Positions 46,331 to 55,442 of a stretch of DNA of 64,000 nucleotides are shown piece by piece. Positions within the stretch are counted from its first letter, which is position 1; the number at the start of each line of letters is the position of its first letter. This DNA is from Anaerolineales bacterium (GTDB lineage Bacteria; Chloroflexota; Anaerolineae; 4572-78; J111). Made by a program: the position numbers and the translations under genes. The stretch is from positions 62,001 through 126,000 of the forward strand of contig JABTUK010000003.1 of the NCBI GenBank assembly GCA_015075405.1, given 5' to 3'. The notes under the pieces are model-generated. The model had not been told where the DNA came from. It was given only the letters and a program-made list of their open reading frames with translations, and searched no databases.

Positions 46331-48651
46331 GGTAGAGCAATCTCCACACTGTTGTCTTGCTGGGGCAGGTTGGACTCGGTGATGGGGAGCCGTTGACCGG
46401 AGGTGAGGTCATACAAGCCCAGGCGCAGCGCCACAAGACCCGGCGCCGGGGGGAGGCTGCGGGTATCGGCGATGGTTTCGCCGGGAGACCACCAGCGGGT
46501 AGGATAACTATTGGCGGTGGGTGGGCCGTCGGCCTGGCCGATGGTCTCGCCGTGTTCATCCAGCAGATGGACAAACACTACGTAATTCTCACTGACCGGC
46601 GCGAGCGACCGCCAATAGAGGGTGATTGTTCCCTGGGCTGTTCTCTCGGCAGGGGTGGTAAAATCATAGCCGACCAAAGCAATCGCAGCGGCAAAATTGA
46701 CCTGGACCGCGTGTGTCGGCTCATATTTCGGCCACGTTTTGGGCGTGATTTTTATCTCGCCGACGATAGGCGTGACCTCGCTGCCGCCGGCATCCAGGGC
46801 GGGAAAACCGGCGCGGCTGTCGGACTCGAAATCAAACAGATTAACCGCCGCGCGAGCAACCAGTGGTTCCGTAACATCGGCTTCTAATTTGAGCGGATAG
46901 GTATCCAAAAACGAGTCGCCGGGCTGGAGGTAGCGGGTGGGGCGCAGACCGAGGCCGGGATAAGTTTCGCGCCGGGCCAGCACCCGGCCATCGGGGGCCA
47001 GTAAGACGGCAGCGACGCTGTAATTTTTATCGGGCGTAGCTGCCGTTTGCCACAAGGCATCAATCAGAATCACATCGCCTTGCGTCGCAGTTGCCGGCGG
47101 ATTTAAGCCTGTTGGCGCAGAATCAACCTGACCGCTCACCAACTTCAAACTGTCGAGAAAGGTTAAATCCAACTTGTTGACCGGCTGGCCGGTCTGTTCG
47201 TTGGGGCGAAAGGCCGGATAAATGAGCCAGCCGAGACTGTAAATGTTGAGCCACAAAAAAGCCAGAATAACCGCGCCGCTGAACCAGACTGCCAGCCGGC
47301 GCGGGAGTAAAGTGTGCCAGCCCAGGGCCAGCAGCAGTGAAATAGCAGCAATGGCCGGAAAAACCAGGCGGGTGTGCGAAACGGAGCCGACTTCCATGAG
47401 CCAACGCAGGTACAAGGCCAGATTCAAAGCCGCCCATAACAGCAGCGGAATGATGACCTCGAAATTGACGGCGGATAGCTTGAGCGGTAGCGGCGTGGAT
47501 TTGTCCCCCTGGACCAGCTTGCCCAGCAAGGCCAGTCCCAGCCCTACCAATCCCACCCGACTGAAGACAAAGAGCAGGGTATAAACCCACTCCGGCGGGC
47601 GAATCTGGCCCCAGCCGAAGGTGGCCCAAAAAGCCCGTTCGGCCTCGGCCCGTAGGCTCCAAATTTCGGCCAGGGAGAGGTGGCTGCGCCCGGCCAGGTT
47701 AAGGTGCGTTTCGGTCACAAACCATTCGCCGTACAGGTTGTAATTGCGCCAGAACCACCAGCCGGTCAGCGCGACGACGACCACGCCCATGATGAGCCAC
47801 CAGCGCAGCATATTTTGCAGCGGAGCTTCATGATTCTCGCTCAAAAAAAATAAACGCCAAAAGATGATAAACGCAACCAGGAATAGCGTACTCAAGCTGC
47901 TGAGTTTGGTCAGGATGGCCAGGCCGGTGAGCAGGCCCAAGAGAAAAGGCAGGAATGGCGAATCGGCGAATGGGCGAATAAAAGGATGTCTCTTCATTCG
48001 CCATTCGCCTATTCGCCATTCCCCCGGTTCGGTAAATTTGAACGCGGCCAATACTGCCCACGTTGTCAAGGCAGCGGAGAGGCTGTCGTTGCTGACGGTG
48101 GCAGAGACGCGCAGGAATTGGGGATTGAGGGCGGTCAGGGCGGTGGCGGTGACAGCCAAGGACAGGTGGTGCGGAAAAAGCCGGCTGGCCAGCAGAAAGG
48201 CGCCGATAACCGTCAACAGCCCAAAGAGCAAACTCCACCCGCGGCCTATGTGAACGGCCAGGGCCGCCCGCCGATAGGGAAAGGCATCCAGCGGGCCGTG
48301 CAAAACCAGGTTTTGGTTGTCGTTTATCAACAGGCGCACGTCGCTGAAGAGCCAGTGAGGATTGCGCTGTAGCAGGTCAAGCATGTTATCCGTATCGAGC
48401 CAGAAGGTGCTGGCAGCGACAATGGCGTAATACAGCGGCGGCTGGGTACCCTCCTGATTCCACAGTTGGTTGGGTACAGCCAGCGGCAGGCCCTGCCCGT
48501 CAGCCAAATGCTTGACATAGGGATAGTGGAGCGTTTCATCGGAGTTTTCAAAAACGGGGGTCAAGACGCTGTAACCCAAACCCAGAACGACAAAAAGCAA
48601 CGCCAGTCCTGCTATAAAGATTGATTTTGGATGGGGTGGTGTCGCGGGCAT
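46327..48651 (-). CDS. GT-C-like polytopic glycosyltransferase (DUF2142/PMT-like) with beta-sandwich tail
   Basis: 774 residues and the same architecture as its neighbour. The N-terminal helix is followed by LTPVFENSDETLHYPYVKHL (acidic first-loop motif), LWNQEGTQPPLYYAIVAA, about ten TM helices, and a C-terminal extracytoplasmic region of about 270 residues with two modules (VILIDALWQT...NYSVAAVLLAPDG; TITLYWRSLAPVSENYVVFVHLLDEHG and LGLYDLTSGQRLPI). The neighbours share operon structure with a 4-bp overlap. The lipid donor and acceptor are unknown; cell-surface glycan assembly is the likely role. A heptamer array lies in frame at about residues 208-235. Confidence 0.82.
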   Translation of the reverse strand: MPATPPHPKSIFIAGLALLFVVLGLGYSVLTPVFENSDETLHYPYVKHLADGQGLPLAVPNQLWNQEGTQPPLYYAIVAASTFWLDTDNMLDLLQRNPHWLFSDVRLLINDNQNLVLHGPLDAFPYRRAALAVHIGRGWSLLFGLLTVIGAFLLASRLFPHHLSLAVTATALTALNPQFLRVSATVSNDSLSAALTTWAVLAAFKFTEPGEWRIGEWRMKRHPFIRPFADSPFLPFLLGLLTGLAILTKLSSLSTLFLVAFIIFWRLFFLSENHEAPLQNMLRWWLIMGVVVVALTGWWFWRNYNLYGEWFVTETHLNLAGRSHLSLAEIWSLRAEAERAFWATFGWGQIRPPEWVYTLLFVFSRVGLVGLGLALLGKLVQGDKSTPLPLKLSAVNFEVIIPLLLWAALNLALYLRWLMEVGSVSHTRLVFPAIAAISLLLALGWHTLLPRRLAVWFSGAVILAFLWLNIYSLGWLIYPAFRPNEQTGQPVNKLDLTFLDSLKLVSGQVDSAPTGLNPPATATQGDVILIDALWQTAATPDKNYSVAAVLLAPDGRVLARRETYPGLGLRPTRYLQPGDSFLDTYPLKLEADVTEPLVARAAVNLFDFESDSRAGFPALDAGGSEVTPIVGEIKITPKTWPKYEPTHAVQVNFAAAIALVGYDFTTPAERTAQGTITLYWRSLAPVSENYVVFVHLLDEHGETIGQADGPPTANSYPTRWWSPGETIADTRSLPPAPGLVALRLGLYDLTSGQRLPITESNLPQQDNSVEIALP
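47945..48025. repeat. In-frame GAATGGCG heptamers in the GT-C gene
   Basis: GAATGGCGAATCGGCGAATGGGCGAAT on the left and ATTCGCCATTCGCCTATTCGCC on the right form an imperfect stem. Translated as GEWRIGEWRMKRH...IRPFADSPF. Confidence 0.88.
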
Positions 48652-48654
48652 AGT

Positions 48655-48740
48655 GAATGGTTATCAGTAACCAGTAACCAGTAGTCAGTGGTCAGTGGTC
48701 AGAGCAATTACTGATTACCGACGACTGATCACTGATCAAC
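48655..48740. repeat. AGTCAGTGGTCAGTGG heptamers
   Basis: CAGTAACCAGTAACCAGTAGTCAGTGGTCAGTGG followed by complementary ACTGATTACCGACGACTGATCACTGATC. Located between the start of the GT-C gene and the end of the phosphatase gene. Confidence 0.88.
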
Positions 48741-48742
48741 GC

Positions 48743-51700
48743 TCATGTTTTGACAACGACCACCACCGTCATGTCGTCACTCTGTTCGGCCTGGCCGATA
48801 AAGGATTGAGCCGTATTGATGATGTGTTCGGCAATGGTTTCGGCATCCTGAGTGTCAATTACTTCATTGATGGCCGTCTCCAGGCGTTCAAAGCCAAACA
48901 GTTCACGGGCCTCATTCTGGGCTTCGACAATACCATCGCTAGTAAAAATGATGGTTGTGTGGGGTTCTAACATAAAAATATCGTCGTGATAGTTTTGTTC
49001 GGGTGGAGAAAGCGCCCCCACCGGAAAACCGCTGACCGGCAGCAGCTTGTAGCTGTGCTTGCTGGCCCCAATCGGGGCAATCATGCCGGCGCTGGCCAGG
49101 GTCATCACAGTGCTTTCCGTGCTGTCCTGACCTGATGGGAGAGGCGAAAAGGTGGCGACCTGCAAGCCGATATTCATTTTATTTTCACGCAGGCGGTTGT
49201 ACAAAATATAATTGAGCCGGTTGAGCAGTTCACCCGGCCCCAGGTCAACCCGAATTTGGGCGTCAATGGCGGTGATGGCGACGGCCATATAAAGCGCCGC
49301 CGGAATGCCTTTGCCGCTGACATCACCAATCGCCACGCCAAAACTGTCGTTGCCGATGGGAAAGAAGTGGAAAAAGTCGCCGCCGATTTGGCGGGCGGGC
49401 ATTATCCGGCCCGATATTTGCAGCCCCGGTACTTGGGGCGCAAATTGGGGCAGCAATGTTTCCTGGATGCCCTGAGCAATCTCCAGTTCGCGCTCCAACT
49501 CGCGCACTTCAATTTCATAGAGACGGGCATTTTCCAGGGCAATGCTAACCTGGTTGGCAAAGGCCAGGGCCAGCCGCAAATCTTCTTCGTTGTAGGTATT
49601 GGCTTCGGTGTGGTCAATGCTGATGAGGCCAATCACTTTATCGCGGGCAATCAGGGGAATACCCATCCACGATTTGATATGTTCCTGGGGCGATTTTTTG
49701 AGAACATTATAACTGGCCGGCACATTGCCCACCACCAACGGCTGGCGGTTTTGAATGACCAACGCGCCGGGGTCGTCCTGGTCGGTATCCAGCCGGGATG
49801 GGAAGGTCAGGCCAATGACCTTTTTGGGGCTGGGAAAGCCGCGCCCGGCGATAATCCGCCGCCGTTTGCCTTCAATCAGGTGAATGGTGGCGCTGTCGTA
49901 TTTGATGACCCGCGCCAGTTGGTCCAGGATGCGTTCCAGCACTTCGTTCAGGTTGAGGCTGGAACCGACCACAAACGACACCTCGCGCAGCGTTTCGGCC
50001 TGCTGGCGGCGGCGGTATTCAGCCTCGTACAGCTCCACGTTTTGCAAGCCAATCCCCAACTGGTCGGCCATGGCCTGGCCCAGGGCAATTTCGCCGGGGG
50101 TAAAGGTGTGTTTGTGGCGGGTGGCTTCAACCACCAGCGCCCCGGTAATCTCCCCCCGAATTTGGATGGGCAGCACCAGCAGGGATAATGTTTCCGGCCC
50201 GGCCCAGCCCAGGCGAATCAGGGTGGGCAGCGGCGGCATGGCCTTGGGCAGAAAGGATAAAAGTTTGCCCAGGGTATCGTCAATGACCACCGGGCGGTGG
50301 GTAGCCATCAGACGCTCGTAGAGCGGATTATTGCGGAGGGGCAGCCGCCAGCCTTCGAGACCGAAGGCCGGACGACCCTCAACCATTGTCTCTTCCATAG
50401 GTATGGCCGGTTCGCCGGGCGAGTCATCCTGGAAATTGACCTTGACCACCCCCGATTTGGTTTCAAAATCAAAGAAGATGACGCTGCCCTGGCGCAGATT
50501 AAGGGCGCGCAGATACTCTTGCAGCACGGTGCTCATGATGGTTTGGGCATCCTGGGTGCTGGCCAGGGCGCTGGCAACGTGATAAAGGGCGTCGGTTTCT
50601 TCCAGGGCTTGCTGGGTTTGCTTAAGGTATTGCAGATTTTCCAGGGCTACGGCGGCCTGGTTGGCCAGCATGCGGGCCAGCCGGATTTCATCCGCCGTAA
50701 AGATGCGCTCCTGGCGCGTTTCCCACAGCTCGGCCCAGCCAATCGCCTCGTTTTTGACGACCAGCGGCACCAGCAGGCGGGAGACACAGCCGCGTTTGAC
50801 CATCTCGCGGCGTTCAGCCTCGTCAAGAGTAGGGTCATTGGCCTGAAACACCAGGGCTTGCTGCTGCTGGATGGGCAGTAGGGCCGGGCGTTGGGTCAGG
50901 TTGAAGGTACGGCCCGTTTCTGTGCCATTTGAGGAAGTCGAGCCGGGGGTGAGAAACTCGGCCCGAATCACGCCAACCGTGCGCTGTTTATCCCAACTGA
51001 CAATGTGGCCCATACTGACATTCAACGCCTGAGCCATCTGGCGAATGAGGGTGCTGAGCACTGCCGCTACATCGCGGGCGGCGGCAATGACCGAACTGGT
51101 TTCGTACAACAGGGTCAATTCATTAAGATTGTTGCGGGTTTCCTCAAAGCGGCGGGCGTTATAAATAGATGAGGAAACCTGCCGGACAATGCTTTCCAGA
51201 AAGCGCAGGTCGTCGGCTCCAAAGGGCGCTTTGCCAACCCGGCTGATGACCATGACCCCCATCATCTCTTTGAAGGCGGTCAGGGGAACAGCCAATAAAT
51301 GCTCTGCTGGCTGGCCGGGTATGGTCAGTCTCGCGGACTGGCCCACTGCCGCGACGGAGCCAATCGGGCTTTGACCCAGGGGGATAGCGGTAGGATACTC
51401 CTGGTCGGGCAGAGGGCCAATCGAGAGGATGGGCTGCAACATGGCTTGCTCTTTTTCCAAAAAATAGATGCGGCCATTGTCGGCGTTGAGGAGCATTTTG
51501 GTCTGCTCGACAATTTTTTCCAGGGTGGGGACCAGTTCCAACCGGCCCGAAACCTGGCGGCTGGTTTCCAGTAAAATTTGCAATTCCTGGCTGTAGTGCC
51601 CCTGTTGAATCTCGGTGCGCTTCAAATCGGTCACATCGGCGCTGATAACGCAAATATCGGCCAGTTGCGACCCTTCGGCGTAAATAGGGTAGAGATGTAA

Positions 51701-52405
51701 CTGCACCCAATGGGTTTCACTCTGGCGATTGTCGAGGGAAAAGTTGGGAATAAAGAGCGGTTCGCCGCTGCTGCGGGCCTGGTCGAGAAACTCTTTTAGC
51801 CGGGCCAGGTTGTCAGGCGAGAGGGGCAGACTCTCGACCAGCGGGGTAGTGGGTATAGGATTTAGGCCAAACAGGGTTTCGGCGGCCCGGTTCCAGGCCC
51901 GCAGGCGGTGGTCCGGCCCAATAATTTGGATAGCCAGGTGAGAGGTGTCGCTGCTGATGGCCTCATAGAGCAGCCGGCTTGAAGTCGGGTCGGGCTGGTT
52001 TTGTTCTTGCTCGGCTTGCCAGGCGCTTTGCTGGGCGGCCAATTGTTTAGCCAGGGCGGTCAGCCCTACTTTGGAGAGCGGCACATAGGTAGCCACGCCC
52101 CAGGCCAGGGCGGCCAACAATTTCTGCTCTTCGGTTTCCGCGGGCGGTACGGAGGCATCGTGCAGGACGACAATGGGCACGCCGGCATACGCCTCGCTCA
52201 GAGAGGATAACGTGGGGCAAACGTCGTCGGCCAGTTGAGCAATGTTTAGCAAAATAACCTGGGCCGGTTCCGGTTCAACCAGGGCCTGGGCTAATTCCTG
52301 GCTAATGGTCAAGCGATACTCCGGTAAGTGCTGCCCAATAATTTGCACCACCGCTGCGGCGACCGAAACTTGATTTTCGATAAGTAGCAATGAAAAAAGG
52401 GTCAT
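48743..52405 (-). CDS. PAS/multi-GAF sensor with PP2C (SpoIIE/RsbU-like) phosphatase
   Basis: 1220 residues, cytoplasmic. The N-terminal 125 resemble a degenerate receiver domain (LFSLLLIENQVSVAAAVVQII, VILLNIAQ) without the usual phospho-Asp context. Then a PAS domain (about 150-260; IIGPDHRLRAWNRAAETLFGL), four GAF domains (about 280-425, 445-600, 620-800 and 815-965) and a PP2C-type phosphatase (about 985-1220) with GRIMPARQIGGDFFHFF, GVAIGDVSGKGIPAALYMA and TIIFTSDGIVEAQN. Such proteins dephosphorylate anti-anti-sigma factors or similar partners; none is encoded nearby. The ATG at 52405 is preferred over an upstream TTG. Confidence 0.9.
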   Translation of the reverse strand: MTLFSLLLIENQVSVAAAVVQIIGQHLPEYRLTISQELAQALVEPEPAQVILLNIAQLADDVCPTLSSLSEAYAGVPIVVLHDASVPPAETEEQKLLAALAWGVATYVPLSKVGLTALAKQLAAQQSAWQAEQEQNQPDPTSSRLLYEAISSDTSHLAIQIIGPDHRLRAWNRAAETLFGLNPIPTTPLVESLPLSPDNLARLKEFLDQARSSGEPLFIPNFSLDNRQSETHWVQLHLYPIYAEGSQLADICVISADVTDLKRTEIQQGHYSQELQILLETSRQVSGRLELVPTLEKIVEQTKMLLNADNGRIYFLEKEQAMLQPILSIGPLPDQEYPTAIPLGQSPIGSVAAVGQSARLTIPGQPAEHLLAVPLTAFKEMMGVMVISRVGKAPFGADDLRFLESIVRQVSSSIYNARRFEETRNNLNELTLLYETSSVIAAARDVAAVLSTLIRQMAQALNVSMGHIVSWDKQRTVGVIRAEFLTPGSTSSNGTETGRTFNLTQRPALLPIQQQQALVFQANDPTLDEAERREMVKRGCVSRLLVPLVVKNEAIGWAELWETRQERIFTADEIRLARMLANQAAVALENLQYLKQTQQALEETDALYHVASALASTQDAQTIMSTVLQEYLRALNLRQGSVIFFDFETKSGVVKVNFQDDSPGEPAIPMEETMVEGRPAFGLEGWRLPLRNNPLYERLMATHRPVVIDDTLGKLLSFLPKAMPPLPTLIRLGWAGPETLSLLVLPIQIRGEITGALVVEATRHKHTFTPGEIALGQAMADQLGIGLQNVELYEAEYRRRQQAETLREVSFVVGSSLNLNEVLERILDQLARVIKYDSATIHLIEGKRRRIIAGRGFPSPKKVIGLTFPSRLDTDQDDPGALVIQNRQPLVVGNVPASYNVLKKSPQEHIKSWMGIPLIARDKVIGLISIDHTEANTYNEEDLRLALAFANQVSIALENARLYEIEVRELERELEIAQGIQETLLPQFAPQVPGLQISGRIMPARQIGGDFFHFFPIGNDSFGVAIGDVSGKGIPAALYMAVAITAIDAQIRVDLGPGELLNRLNYILYNRLRENKMNIGLQVATFSPLPSGQDSTESTVMTLASAGMIAPIGASKHSYKLLPVSGFPVGALSPPEQNYHDDIFMLEPHTTIIFTSDGIVEAQNEARELFGFERLETAINEVIDTQDAETIAEHIINTAQSFIGQAEQSDDMTVVVVVKT

Positions 52406-52414
52406 ATATGGCCC

Positions 52415-52420
52415 ATTATA
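52415..52420 (-). promoter_or_regulatory. -10 box of a probably leaderless transcript
   Basis: On the minus strand TATAAT lies nine bases before the ATG at 52405, so transcription should begin at or within three bases of the start codon. The -35 is not clear. Confidence 0.5.
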
Positions 52421-52447
52421 CCACAAAATTTTTAACTACTCACTCCT

Positions 52448-52549
52448 CATGTCATTTCGAGGCTGAAAGCCGAGAAATCTCTGAGACCGTTATTTTGCAA
52501 ACCACGGATGAGGGGATTTCTCGCTCCTAACGTCGCTCGAAATGACATG
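52448..52549. repeat. CATGTCATTTCGAG...CTCGAAATGACATG palindromic repeat
   Basis: Nearly perfect ends; internal GAGAAATCTCTGAG on the left and GGGGATTTCTCGCTCC on the right. The whole 52426-52572 gap is this repeat. Its right half matches 17370-17405. Confidence 0.88.
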
Positions 52550-52572
52550 GGTAGTTACCAAATTTAAACCAT

Positions 52573-53382
52573 TCACCTGACCGGCCCCCATTTTGTAGCC
52601 ACGATAGCCTGCCCGGCCGGACTCAGGCTAAATTCCACAAACTTAGCCAGTTCGGGCCGGCTTTGCCGGGGGACCAGCAGCGCCAACTCGCGGGTTAAGG
52701 GATAAGTTCCCCCGGTCAGGCTGTCGAGGGAGGGCGGGACGCCCTCAAGCGGGACGGCGTAAACTTTCTCCGTTACCAGCGCCAGCGAAACGTAACCCAC
52801 CGCGCCCGCATGTTGAGCCACATAGTCAACGACGGCTTGACTGTTGGGCAAAACAATGGCCGTGGGGGTGACGCGCTCATCCGCCATGACCAGCGCTTCA
52901 AAAGCGGCCCGGGCGCCGGAACCATCTTCCCGGCTGACCACCTGGATTGGCCCGGTCAGGCCGTCTACCTCCTGCCAGTTGAGCAGCCGCCCGCTGAAAA
53001 TATTCCGCGCCTCGAGCAGGGAGAGATTCTCGATTTTGTGGTCAGGGTGCAGGATCACCGCTACAGCATCGCGGGCAATGGAAATGGAGCGAACAGTTCC
53101 TGGCAGGTTTTGGGCCGGCCAGGAAACCAGGCCCAGATCCACCCGGCCCGACTCGACCAACGTTTGGCCCAAGTGCGAGCCGCCGCCCTGGATGTCGAAG
53201 GTGACGTGGGGCTGTTGGGCGCTGTAAGCGGCAGCCAGGTCGGCTAAAAGCGGGGCCATGCTGGTCGAACCGGCGGCTTTGAGCACCACCGGCGGCGGTG
53301 GGGTGACGGTTGCCAGGCAGGCGGAGAGGAAGAGAAGGATGAAGGCGGAAGGCGGAAGGCGAAAAAGAAAATATAACTTCAT
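52573..53382 (-). CDS. PstS-like substrate-binding lipoprotein
   Basis: 269 residues with a signal peptide ending in the lipobox LSAC (Cys near 22). The mature part follows the phosphate-binding PBP-like pattern: KAAGSTSMAPLLADLAAAYS, GGGSHLGQTLVESGRVDLGLVS, VVSREDGSGARAAFEALV (phosphate-binding Ser/Arg segment) and VGYVSLALV. No pst transporter genes are adjacent, so it may serve sensing or a distant ABC system. Its signal peptide and ribosome-binding site are encoded by a GAAGGCG-type repeat (53332-53406). Confidence 0.85.
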   Translation of the reverse strand: MKLYFLFRLPPSAFILLFLSACLATVTPPPPVVLKAAGSTSMAPLLADLAAAYSAQQPHVTFDIQGGGSHLGQTLVESGRVDLGLVSWPAQNLPGTVRSISIARDAVAVILHPDHKIENLSLLEARNIFSGRLLNWQEVDGLTGPIQVVSREDGSGARAAFEALVMADERVTPTAIVLPNSQAVVDYVAQHAGAVGYVSLALVTEKVYAVPLEGVPPSLDSLTGGTYPLTRELALLVPRQSRPELAKFVEFSLSPAGQAIVATKWGPVR

Positions 53383-53406
53383 CCTTCATCCTTCCGCCTT
53401 CATCCT
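53332..53406. repeat. GAAGGCG / CCTTCAT repeats across the pstS start
   Basis: GAAGGATGAAGGCGGAAGGCGGAAGGCG faces CTTCATCCTTCATCCTTCCGCCTTCATCC. The hairpin includes the start codon of the lipoprotein gene and touches the stop codon of uppP at 53400. Confidence 0.88.
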
Positions 53407-54215
53407 CTAATAAGGGCGACGATAATGACAATAAGGCTTAGGATGACCCGGTAGGCGACAAAGGTGTACATGGAGTGGCCTTGCAGATAGCTCAACAACC
53501 AGCGAATGCAAAAGTAACCGGAAACGGCGGCGGCCACAAAGCCGACGGTCAAAGCCGGCAGTTCGGCGGTGAGGTTGCCGGCCTCCACTAAATCCTTCAA
53601 AGCCACCACCCCTGCTCCACCTAGAGCGGGGATGGACATAAGAAAGCTAAAGCGTGCCGCCGCCGGGCGGGTAAAGCCGCGCAGCATGCCGCCGGTGATG
53701 GTTGCCCCGGAACGGCTCACACCGGGAATCATAGCCGCTACCTGCCAAAGTCCGACAACGATGGCATCGAGCCAACTCACGCTCTCCACCTGGCGCTCCC
53801 GCGAGCCAAAAAACTCGGCGATGACCAGAATGATGGAAGTGACGCCGATGAATATCCCGACATAAACCGGCGCAGAGAAGAAAGACTCGAAAAAGTCTTT
53901 GAACAGCACCCCGAAAACCACCGCCGGAATGGTGGCAATAACCACCAGCCAACCAAGTTTGGCCTCAAAAGTTGCCAGCGGCTGCCCTTTGATTAGCCCC
54001 CGGATGACGCCCTGGGCAATTAGCCAGATGTCTCGCCAGAAATAGATAAAAACCCCAACCAGGGTCCCCCACTGCACCAGCACTTCAAAGGTAAAGGGCG
54101 CATCGGGCCAGCCCAACAGCCAGGGCACCAGCACCAAATGGCCGGAGCTGGAAACGGGAATGTATTCGGTTAGCCCCTGGACAAGGCCGAGGATGAGGGC
54201 TTGGAATAAGTCCAT
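53400..54215 (-). CDS. uppP: Undecaprenyl-diphosphatase UppP (BacA)
   Basis: 271 residues, the usual length. It recycles undecaprenyl pyrophosphate at the membrane for cell-wall synthesis. Characteristic motifs are LVQGLTEYIPVSSSGHLVL (about 11-29) with the catalytic Glu and Ser residues, and GVSRSGATITGGMLRGF (about 162-178) with the phosphate-binding Arg. It has eight TM helices. The stop lies in a repeat shared with the neighbour's 5' end. Confidence 0.96.
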   Translation of the reverse strand: MDLFQALILGLVQGLTEYIPVSSSGHLVLVPWLLGWPDAPFTFEVLVQWGTLVGVFIYFWRDIWLIAQGVIRGLIKGQPLATFEAKLGWLVVIATIPAVVFGVLFKDFFESFFSAPVYVGIFIGVTSIILVIAEFFGSRERQVESVSWLDAIVVGLWQVAAMIPGVSRSGATITGGMLRGFTRPAAARFSFLMSIPALGGAGVVALKDLVEAGNLTAELPALTVGFVAAAVSGYFCIRWLLSYLQGHSMYTFVAYRVILSLIVIIVALIRG

Positions 54216-54237
54216 ATTGGGAAACTCCTTTATGTGG

Positions 54238-54306
54238 GTAGACGGTAGACAGTAGACGGTAGACAGGGGAAGAGACCCCCGTCTACCGTCTACCGTCTAC
54301 TGTCTA
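54238..54306. repeat. GTAGACG heptamer hairpin
   Basis: GTAGACGGTAGACAGTAGACGGTAGACAGG on the left and CCGTCTACCGTCTACCGTCTACTGTCTAC on the right. The near-perfect stem extends into the last codons of tgt (stop at 54297). Confidence 0.9.
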
Positions 54307-55418
54307 CTTTTTACGGGTTGGTAACTTGCCAGGAAGCGATTTTTGTACTCCTCAAATGTGCCGTCGAGAATGGATTGGCGGATGCGGCGCATGGTGTCGA
54401 GCATGAAGTGGAGGTTGTGCAGGGTGGTCAGGCGCAGGGCCAGTATTTCCTGGGCGATGAGCAGGTGGCGCAGGTAGGCCAGACTGAAGGTGCGGCAGGT
54501 GTAGCAGTGGCAGTCCGCCTCAATGGGATTTTTATCTTGGGCAAAGCGAGCGTTGCGGAGATTGACCCGGCCCTGCTGGGTGAAAACGGCCCCATTGCGG
54601 GCAATACGAGTCGGCAGCACACAATCGAACTGGTCTACGCCGCGGGCGACACACTCAAACAAATCCTCAGGGCTGCCCACACCCATCAGATAGCGCGGCT
54701 TGTGGCGGGGCAAAAGGGGATGCATCACTTCCAGCATCTCGTGCATCTGGGCTTTGGTTTCGCCCACGCTCAAACCGCCGATGCCGTAACCGGGAAAATC
54801 CAGCGCGGCCAAAAATTCGGCGCTCTGCGCCCGCAAATCGGCAAAGATGCCACCCTGAACAATGCCGTAAAGCGCTTGGTCGGAGCGGGTTTGGGCCGCT
54901 TGGCAGCGCTCGGCCCAGCGATGCGTCCGGGCCAAAGCTTTGATATTGTAGTCGTAATCCTGGGGCGGCGGGCACTCGTCGAAGGCCATAATGATGTCGG
55001 CTCCCAGCTTTTCCTCGACGGCAATGACCGACTCTGGGGTAAAGCGGTGATAGGAGCCGTCAATGTGGGAGCGAAAGGTCACGCCGTCGTCGTCAATTTT
55101 GCGCAGCCCTTCCAGGCTGAATACCTGGAAGCCGCCCGAGTCAGTCAGGATAGGCCGCGGCCACTGCATAAACTTGTGCAGCCCGCCGAAATCGGCAATC
55201 AGGTCAGCGCCGGGCCGCAGGTAGAGGTGGTAGGTATTGCTCAGAATGAGCGTCGCGCCCAACTCTTGCAAATCGGTAGGGGTCAGAGTTTTGACCGTGG
55301 CCTGGGTGCCCACCGGCGCAAACACCGGCGTTGGGATGTCGCCGTGAGGGGTGTGAATCATCCCCGCGCGGGCAGCGGTGTGGGTGTCTTCGGTTAGGAG
55401 TTCGAATGAAAAAGTCAT
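54297..55418 (-). CDS. tgt: tRNA-guanine (queuine) transglycosylase
   Basis: 373 residues from the ATG at 55418; a longer frame to 55448 begins in repeat sequence. It exchanges guanine-34 for preQ1 in tRNAs with GUN anticodons. Motifs are DSGGFQVFSLEG (near 90-101), VQGGIFADLRAQSA (near 190), GGLSVGETKAQMHEML, LMGVGSPEDLFECV, DCVLPTRIARNG (catalytic Asp near 265), and the zinc site CHCYTCRTFS...H near 305-335. It is the first of the minus-strand genes running to uppP and the PstS-like gene. Confidence 0.97.
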   Translation of the reverse strand: MTFSFELLTEDTHTAARAGMIHTPHGDIPTPVFAPVGTQATVKTLTPTDLQELGATLILSNTYHLYLRPGADLIADFGGLHKFMQWPRPILTDSGGFQVFSLEGLRKIDDDGVTFRSHIDGSYHRFTPESVIAVEEKLGADIIMAFDECPPPQDYDYNIKALARTHRWAERCQAAQTRSDQALYGIVQGGIFADLRAQSAEFLAALDFPGYGIGGLSVGETKAQMHEMLEVMHPLLPRHKPRYLMGVGSPEDLFECVARGVDQFDCVLPTRIARNGAVFTQQGRVNLRNARFAQDKNPIEADCHCYTCRTFSLAYLRHLLIAQEILALRLTTLHNLHFMLDTMRRIRQSILDGTFEEYKNRFLASYQPVKSRQ

Positions 55419-55442
55419 AGTTATGGTGCGCAGTGCGTAAAA

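Noticed and set aside
49256..50188. 310-codon plus-strand frame opposite the GAF/PP2C gene
   Set aside because: Shadow frame with low-complexity Gly/Gln/His composition; the minus-strand protein is complete.
54318..55397. 359-codon plus-strand frame opposite tgt
   Set aside because: Shadow of a highly conserved housekeeping gene.
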